NCBI GenBank assembly: GCA_944326625.1
Contig: CALVER010000042.1
Span: 1-9,656, forward strand
Direction: 5' to 3'
Length of the DNA stretch: 9,656 bases
Source of the DNA: Candidatus Gastranaerophilales bacterium
Lineage (GTDB): Bacteria > Cyanobacteriota > Vampirovibrionia > Gastranaerophilales > Gastranaerophilaceae
Part shown: piece after piece, positions 6,420 to 9,656 of the stretch
Position numbering within the stretch: position 1 is the stretch's first letter
Layout: each line of letters starts with the position of its first letter
The notes under the pieces: model-generated
The model's input: only the letters and a program-made list of their open reading frames with translations
What the model was told of the DNA's origin: nothing
The model's database searches: none
Made by a program: the position numbers and the translations under genes

Positions 6420-6658
6420 CCTAAATTGCATGTCATCAAGTTACTTTTACCATATCTATACACCTTAAATTCTTTCTATACCTGCATTTTAGCATTTTAA
6501 TATATAAGTTTACAATACTTAATATATAAAATTTATATACAGATATACTTCTACACACATGCATTTACGGCATATAAAAAGCTAAACTTTAATTCATGTA
6601 ACAAAATGTAACATAATTATTCCTCTATTTCCCTATTCCATTATTCCCTTTTTAAATA

Positions 6659-6664
6659 TATAAT
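6659..6664 (+). promoter_or_regulatory. -10 box of the ABC ATPase gene, placed for a leaderless mRNA
   Basis: Perfect TATAAT with 6 nt between it and the GTG start at 6671, so the expected first transcribed base is the start codon itself. The -35 position (6636-6641, TTCCAT) is poor. No Shine-Dalgarno sequence precedes the GTG, in agreement with leaderless initiation. Confidence 0.5.
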
Positions 6665-6670
6665 TAACGT

Positions 6671-7624
6671 GTGAGCATACTTGACGTTAAAAATTTAAAT
6701 CTTGGATTTAATTGCGAAAACGGATTCCGGCAGGCATTATATGACGTGAATTTTTCACTTGAAAAAGGCAAAATGTTTGCACTTGTGGGAGAATCCGGCT
6801 GCGGCAAAACAATGAGCGCAATGAGTATTCTGCAGCTGCTGCCTAAAACCGCAAAGATAACCGGCGGAGAAATTATTTTTGACGGGAAAAATCTTTTAAA
6901 CTGCACTCAAAATGAAATGCAAAAAATCCGCGGGGCAAAAATAGCCCTGATACCGCAGGATCCGATGACATCATTAAATCCGCTTTATACCGTAGGTGAT
7001 CAATTGCTTGAGGTTTTAAAAATTCACCAGAATCTTGAGGGAAAAGAAGCTTTTCAAAAAGCAGTTGAAGCTTTTGAAATGGTACAAATTCCGTGTCCTG
7101 AAGTTAGGTTAAAGTCATATCCGCATGAATTTTCCGGCGGTATGAAACAACGTGCGATTATTGCAATGGCTTTATGCTGTAATGCCGAAATCCTGATTGC
7201 CGATGAACCCACAACAGCGCTTGACGTTACAATTCAGGCACAAATTATGAAACTTTTAAAAGAGATTAAAGAACAAACTCAAACCGCGATTATGCTGATT
7301 ACGCATGATCTGGCACTTGTCGGAGAAAACGCCGATGAAGTATCCGTTATGTATGCCGGAAGAATAGTTGAAAATGCACCGGCTGACGAATTTTTCCAAA
7401 CTCCGAATCACCCTTATTCAATGGCGCTTTTGAAAGCCATTCCGTCCAATAAGGGCGAAAAATTGGAAACAATTCCCGGACATCCGCCGACAATCCAGCA
7501 GACAATAGACGGGTGTAAATTCCATCCCAGATGCAAGTTTTGTATGGAAATTTGTAAACAAGAAATTCCGCCTATGTTTACGGTTGGTCAAAATCACAAT
7601 TCCGCATGCTTTTTAAATAAATAA
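6671..7624 (+). CDS. oppD: OppD/DppD-type oligopeptide ABC transporter ATP-binding protein
   Basis: One of the two ATPases that power uptake of oligopeptides, dipeptides or, in relatives, nickel, acting on the cytoplasmic face of a permease. The 317-aa product has Walker A GESGCGKT at 40-47, Q-loop Gln96 in the typical IPQDPMTSLNP, signature FSGGMKQR at 154-161, Walker B ILIADE ending at Glu179, D-loop ALD at 183-185 and the H-loop His212. The C-terminal oligopeptide domain carries the HPRC-type cysteine cluster; in DppD homologues this cluster binds a [4Fe-4S] centre, and all four Cys positions plus one extra appear present. The GTG start gives the expected MSILDVKNL N-terminus. No permease, binding protein or OppF partner is in the window, so the system must be encoded elsewhere or downstream genes have been separated. 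holA follows after 19 nt. Confidence 0.92.
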   Translation: MSILDVKNLNLGFNCENGFRQALYDVNFSLEKGKMFALVGESGCGKTMSAMSILQLLPKTAKITGGEIIFDGKNLLNCTQNEMQKIRGAKIALIPQDPMTSLNPLYTVGDQLLEVLKIHQNLEGKEAFQKAVEAFEMVQIPCPEVRLKSYPHEFSGGMKQRAIIAMALCCNAEILIADEPTTALDVTIQAQIMKLLKEIKEQTQTAIMLITHDLALVGENADEVSVMYAGRIVENAPADEFFQTPNHPYSMALLKAIPSNKGEKLETIPGHPPTIQQTIDGCKFHPRCKFCMEICKQEIPPMFTVGQNHNSACFLNK

Positions 7625-7626
7625 TT

Positions 7627-7642
7627 TATAATATAATATAAT
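7627..7642 (+). promoter_or_regulatory. Triple overlapping -10 boxes upstream of holA
   Basis: Three TATAAT hexamers overlap by one base at 7627-7632, 7632-7637 and 7637-7642. The middle one has 6 nt before the ATG at 7644, so its predicted transcription start is the A of the start codon. There is no Shine-Dalgarno sequence in the 19-nt gap after oppD. Low-complexity TA repeats could mimic this by chance. Confidence 0.4.
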
Positions 7643-7643
7643 T

Positions 7644-8600
7644 ATGGCAATCTATTTTTATTACGGCGACGAAGAATTCAATATAGAGCAGGAAGTCAAC
7701 AAACTCAAAAAAGGTCTGGATAAAAACTTTCTTGAAATGAGTCTGAAAACTTATGACAACCCGAAATTCGCCGATTTAATATCAATATTGAGAACCCAGC
7801 CAATGATGTTCGGCAAAATGCTTGTTATTATAAAGGCAAATGACTATTTTAACAAAGCTTTTGAAGACAAAGAAATCAAACAAATTGAAGAAGCGCTTGA
7901 AGATAATAACGAAAATCTTGATATAGTTTTTGTTGCGGAACTTCCCAGAAACGAAGGCAAAAAACTCGACAGCCGTAAAAAATTTTTCAAACTGCTTTCA
8001 AAATATAATGCAAAAGAATTCCCCTCAATCCCGACCTATAAAACCGCTGAACTTGAAAGCTGGATCAGAAAACAGGCAAAGTCAAAGGATTTGGAAATAA
8101 CTTCAGACGCCGCATCAAGAATGATTATACAAATCGGAAATAACCTGAGGGAAATTGACGGCGAACTTGATAAGCTCAAACTTTTTATCTATCCCCAAAA
8201 ACAAATTACAAAAGATACGGTGAAAGAACTGTGTATTTCAAACGAAGATTTGTTTGCGTTTTCTGACTACTTAATGAAAGGCGAAAAAGATCTGGCGCTT
8301 TTGGAATACAGAAAACTCTTAGAGAAAAAATTCTGCCTTGAAATCGTTGCGGCACTCCAAACAATGATAAGAAAATGGATTTTATTAAAAGCAAAATCTT
8401 CTGAATGCTCCCCGTTCGAACTTTCAAAACTTACAGGACAGCACGAATATGTCGTTAAATTAAACCTGCAAAAACTTAAAAACACAAGTCTGAAAGATTT
8501 AGTCAAATTAAAACAAAATCTTACGGAAGCTGAATACAAAATAAAATCAGGACAATCTTTAGTCCCTGAAAAGGAGGTCGAAGATGTCTTGTTCAGATAA
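7644..8600 (+). CDS. holA: DNA polymerase III subunit delta
   Basis: Delta is the clamp-opening wrench of the clamp loader: it binds the beta sliding clamp and, with delta-prime and the DnaX subunits, loads it on primed DNA. The 318-aa protein starts with the family signature for the AAA+-like N-terminal domain, YFYYGDEEFNIEQEV (4-18), followed by the beta-binding region around residues 45-75 (LRTQPMMFGKMLVII), the middle domain with WIRKQAKSK, the IGNNLREIDGELDKL helix typical of delta (about 155-169), and the helical C-terminal collar. There is no P-loop, as expected for delta. Length is slightly shorter than E. coli delta (343 aa). ATG 7644 matches the family N-terminus but lacks a Shine-Dalgarno sequence. 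It lies two genes upstream of holB, so both accessory loader subunits may be co-expressed. Confidence 0.9.
   Translation: MAIYFYYGDEEFNIEQEVNKLKKGLDKNFLEMSLKTYDNPKFADLISILRTQPMMFGKMLVIIKANDYFNKAFEDKEIKQIEEALEDNNENLDIVFVAELPRNEGKKLDSRKKFFKLLSKYNAKEFPSIPTYKTAELESWIRKQAKSKDLEITSDAASRMIIQIGNNLREIDGELDKLKLFIYPQKQITKDTVKELCISNEDLFAFSDYLMKGEKDLALLEYRKLLEKKFCLEIVAALQTMIRKWILLKAKSSECSPFELSKLTGQHEYVVKLNLQKLKNTSLKDLVKLKQNLTEAEYKIKSGQSLVPEKEVEDVLFR
8571..8578 (+). promoter_or_regulatory. Consensus ribosome binding site inside the holA 3' end
   Basis: AAGGAGGT, a full anti-16S match, 5 nt before an ATG at 8584. It lies within holA codons and decides the start of the small ORF 8584-8682. It is the strongest Shine-Dalgarno sequence in the window. 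Confidence 0.7.
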
Positions 8601-8682
8601 AATAAAAACCTCGCCCCATAGGGGAGAGGAAAAAATTTCGACACGAAAAATGAGTGTCAGAAAATCCGGAGAGGTGCTGTAA
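8584..8682 (+). CDS. Small ORF (32 aa) between holA and holB, candidate leader or coupling peptide
   Basis: The frame starts at ATG 8584, overlaps the last 17 bases of holA in another frame and stops with TAA at 8680-8682, directly followed by the ATG of holB. The 32-residue peptide is basic and polar (many K, R, S, E; two early Ser-rich residues and one Cys), with no membrane segment or recognised motif. Residues 9-15 come from a GC-rich palindrome at 8609-8629. The consensus AAGGAGGT ribosome site and the exact stop-start abutment suggest it is translated and couples holB translation to ribosomes leaving holA. It may have no function as a peptide. Without protein evidence or conservation it stays hypothetical. 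Confidence 0.45.
   Translation: MSCSDKIKTSPHRGEEKISTRKMSVRKSGEVL
8609..8629. repeat. GC-rich palindrome between holA and holB
   Basis: CCTC-G-CCCC pairs with GGGG-A-GAGG around ATA, 8 pairs with one internal mismatch. Flanks are A-rich on the plus strand, so a U-tract follows it only in minus-strand RNA; it is not a terminator for holA. It resembles the other CCCC/GGGG palindromes of the window and is probably a member of the same dispersed family. Confidence 0.6.
8636..8663. repeat. Second hairpin just upstream of the holB ribosome site
   Basis: TTTCGACAC (8636-8644) pairs with GTGTC-a-GAAA (8654-8663), 9 pairs with one bulged A and a 9-nt loop. It ends 4 nt before the holB Shine-Dalgarno sequence at 8668-8674, so it may affect holB initiation. 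Confidence 0.4.
8668..8674 (+). promoter_or_regulatory. Ribosome binding site of holB
   Basis: GGAGAGG, 8 nt from the ATG at 8683. It lies inside the small ORF, so holB can be started independently or by re-initiation after the ORF's stop codon. Confidence 0.65.
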
Positions 8683-9546
8683 ATGAATATCTATGAAAAC
8701 TACAAATTTCTGACGGATTATTTTACAAAGGGAATTAAAAATCCCGATAAAAATATTTCTCACTGTATTTTATTCTGGGGGAATGATATTGAGGCGCAGT
8801 ATGAACTTGCGCTTGAAATTGCACGAATTTTAAACTGCAAACTTGATGCCGCACCTGACTGCAATTGTCTTAATTGCACATGGATAAAAAATAATTCGCA
8901 TCCGGCTGTCTTAACCTATTCAAAAGTTGACAACAAACCCTCAGATGATGATTCCAAAACAATGTTTTCAATTGCGCAGGCACGAATGATTAAAAATGAC
9001 CTTGCAATAACATCGGATTACCACAGAGTTTTAATCTTCTGCGACAAAGATTCAAACGGCAAACCCTGCGGGCTTAATCCTACCAATTTTTCAACAGATG
9101 CCGCTAATGCTTTGTTGAAAACTTTTGAAGAACCTCCCGCTAATACAACTTTCTTCTTTTTAACAAATGATATCTCGGATATGATATCAACCGTTGTTTC
9201 GCGTTCACAATGCTTTTTCGTCCCGTCCAAAAAAGACGAACCGCAAAACTTTGAACTTGTCAAAGACCTTATGGATAACTACTTTGATATAAAAAGAAAT
9301 GAAGTATTGAACTTTAATGACGAAATTTTGTCACTCACAAAAGAAAATGACCCCTCTGAGGTTTTTATTCAAATGCAAAATTACCTTGTTCACCTTTTAA
9401 AATCAAATCTTGAAAATCCTCAGCTTAAATTAAAACTCCTCTCTGATATCAAAACAATTGAAAAAGCCAAAAAAGAACTGAAATTAAATATGAATATTCA
9501 GACTATTGTCGAAAATCTCGCGTTTGAAATCGTTTTAAACAGTTAA
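8683..9546 (+). CDS. holB: DNA polymerase III subunit delta-prime (DnaX-like clamp-loader subunit)
   Basis: Delta-prime is the stator of the clamp loader and contacts DnaX and delta. The 287-aa product keeps the AAA+ layout: ILFWGN at 29-34 where a P-loop would be, a zinc-module cysteine set at 52, 60, 62 and 65, then NALLKTFEEPP around 142-152 and TFFFLTND, and a VVSRSQC motif near 171-177 with the Arg that corresponds to the trans-acting arginine finger of SRC motifs. The P-loop is degenerate (no GKT), as in other delta-prime proteins, so it should not hydrolyse ATP. The cysteine spacing differs from E. coli (see findings). Shorter than E. coli HolB (334 aa), mainly at the C-terminal end. 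The start follows the small ORF stop with no gap. No terminator hairpin is visible after the stop. Confidence 0.9.
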   Translation: MNIYENYKFLTDYFTKGIKNPDKNISHCILFWGNDIEAQYELALEIARILNCKLDAAPDCNCLNCTWIKNNSHPAVLTYSKVDNKPSDDDSKTMFSIAQARMIKNDLAITSDYHRVLIFCDKDSNGKPCGLNPTNFSTDAANALLKTFEEPPANTTFFFLTNDISDMISTVVSRSQCFFVPSKKDEPQNFELVKDLMDNYFDIKRNEVLNFNDEILSLTKENDPSEVFIQMQNYLVHLLKSNLENPQLKLKLLSDIKTIEKAKKELKLNMNIQTIVENLAFEIVLNS

Positions 9547-9564
9547 TAATATTTCCTGTTTTTC

Positions 9565-9593
9565 TTGACATTTTTTACACGGCAATATAAAAT
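9565..9593 (+). promoter_or_regulatory. Strong sigma70-type promoter downstream of holB
   Basis: Perfect -35 TTGACA (9565-9570), 17-nt spacer and -10 TAAAAT (9588-9593, 5 of 6). The start of transcription should be near 9600. This is the only promoter in the window with both boxes near consensus. It stands between holB and the window edge. Confidence 0.75.
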
Positions 9594-9599
9594 AAATAC

Positions 9600-9656
9600 A
9601 GAGGGTAAGCTCCATACCTCCTCCGACACAGACTTGTTAAGGGACTAAAGCGGAAA
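9600..9656 (+). ncRNA. 5' part of an unidentified transcript (ncRNA or long leader), cut by window edge
   Basis: Downstream of the promoter there is no ATG and no GTG/TTG that opens a usable frame to the edge. The first bases can fold: GAGgGTA (9601-9607) against TACCTC (9615-9620) with one bulge and a 7-nt loop. Local composition is richer in G and C than the flanking spacer. A stable RNA (RNase P RNA, SRP RNA, tmRNA, 6S RNA) or a riboswitch leader would fit the strong promoter, but I cannot match the visible 57 bases to a known family. Confidence 0.35.

Larger units (their letters stand above)
6337..6670. other. 334-bp divergent intergenic region: AT-rich, with repeats and promoter candidates
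   Basis: No coding frame is convincing here. It holds an inverted repeat (6404-6419), an 11-bp direct repeat TTAATATATAA at 6497-6507 and 6519-6529 (22 bp apart), a 7-bp direct repeat ATGTAAC at 6596-6602 and 6606-6612 (10 bp apart), and a -10 box for the rightward ABC gene at 6659-6664. A weak leftward promoter is possible: minus-strand TTGTAA (6515-6510), 18-nt spacer, TAAAAT (6491-6486), giving a leader of about 140 nt for the LysM gene. The 6613-6650 stretch is pyrimidine-rich (CCCTATTCC type). No RNA gene is recognised. Confidence 0.6.

Noticed and set aside
8609..8629. Terminator after holA
   Set aside because: On the plus strand the hairpin is followed by A residues, not U. It would terminate only minus-strand RNA, where there is no gene.
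9600..9656. 5' end of RNase P RNA
   Set aside because: The final GCGGAAA is only loosely like the conserved GAGGAAAGTCC block, and no P3-type helix can be formed before it. It cannot be confirmed without sequence beyond the edge.
1..9656. CRISPR array or tRNA/rRNA genes
   Set aside because: No regularly spaced direct repeats of 24-40 bp, no tRNA cloverleaf with a T-loop GGTTCRA-type motif, and no rRNA sequence were seen.

Overview
The window is AT-rich, gene-dense bacterial chromosome with housekeeping genes: glutathione-type biosynthesis, rRNA methylation, MEP-pathway isoprenoid synthesis, an oligopeptide-type ABC ATPase, and the delta and delta-prime clamp-loader subunits. The AT/Lys-rich coding style, the rsmA-ispE adjacency and the REP-like GC-rich palindromes scattered in an AT-rich background suggest an uncultured gut-type lineage, possibly non-photosynthetic Cyanobacteria-related Gastranaerophilales (Melainabacteria). 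That assignment is inference; no rRNA or other marker here settles it.

Layout. Positions 3-203 (+) hold the C-terminal end of a membrane protein cut by the window edge. It converges on and overlaps a minus-strand glutamate-cysteine ligase (184-1515). That gene diverges from rsmA (1603-2439, +), which is followed by ispE (2493-3842, +). A bidirectional terminator separates ispE from a large minus-strand gene (3871-6336) coding for an unrecognised 821-aa LysM/coiled-coil protein. A 334-bp divergent intergenic region (6337-6670) leads to an OppD/DppD-type ATPase (6671-7624, +), then holA (7644-8600), a 32-aa small ORF with the best ribosome binding site in the window (8584-8682), and holB (8683-9546). 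The right edge has a strong sigma70-type promoter (9565-9593) driving a transcript with no visible coding start.

The most unusual locus is ispE. Its kinase frame is interrupted by an in-frame element of about 430 bp (3207-3636). The element is bounded by 36-bp GC-rich inverted repeats (35/36 match) and encodes a complete-looking DUF559 (Vsr-like, PD-(D/E)xK) endonuclease domain. The ispE 5' end is also made from the start of a second, truncated DUF559 copy: the kinase has no start codon of its own and is translated from the DUF559-derived one. Together with other GC-rich palindromes nearby, this looks like a REP-like palindrome/nuclease element that can insert into, and be translated with, an essential gene.

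A second theme is initiation. The glutamate-cysteine ligase, rsmA, the ABC ATPase and holA lack a usable Shine-Dalgarno sequence but each has a good -10 box 6-12 nt from the start codon, which predicts leaderless or near-leaderless mRNAs. The LysM gene, the small ORF and holB use Shine-Dalgarno sites.
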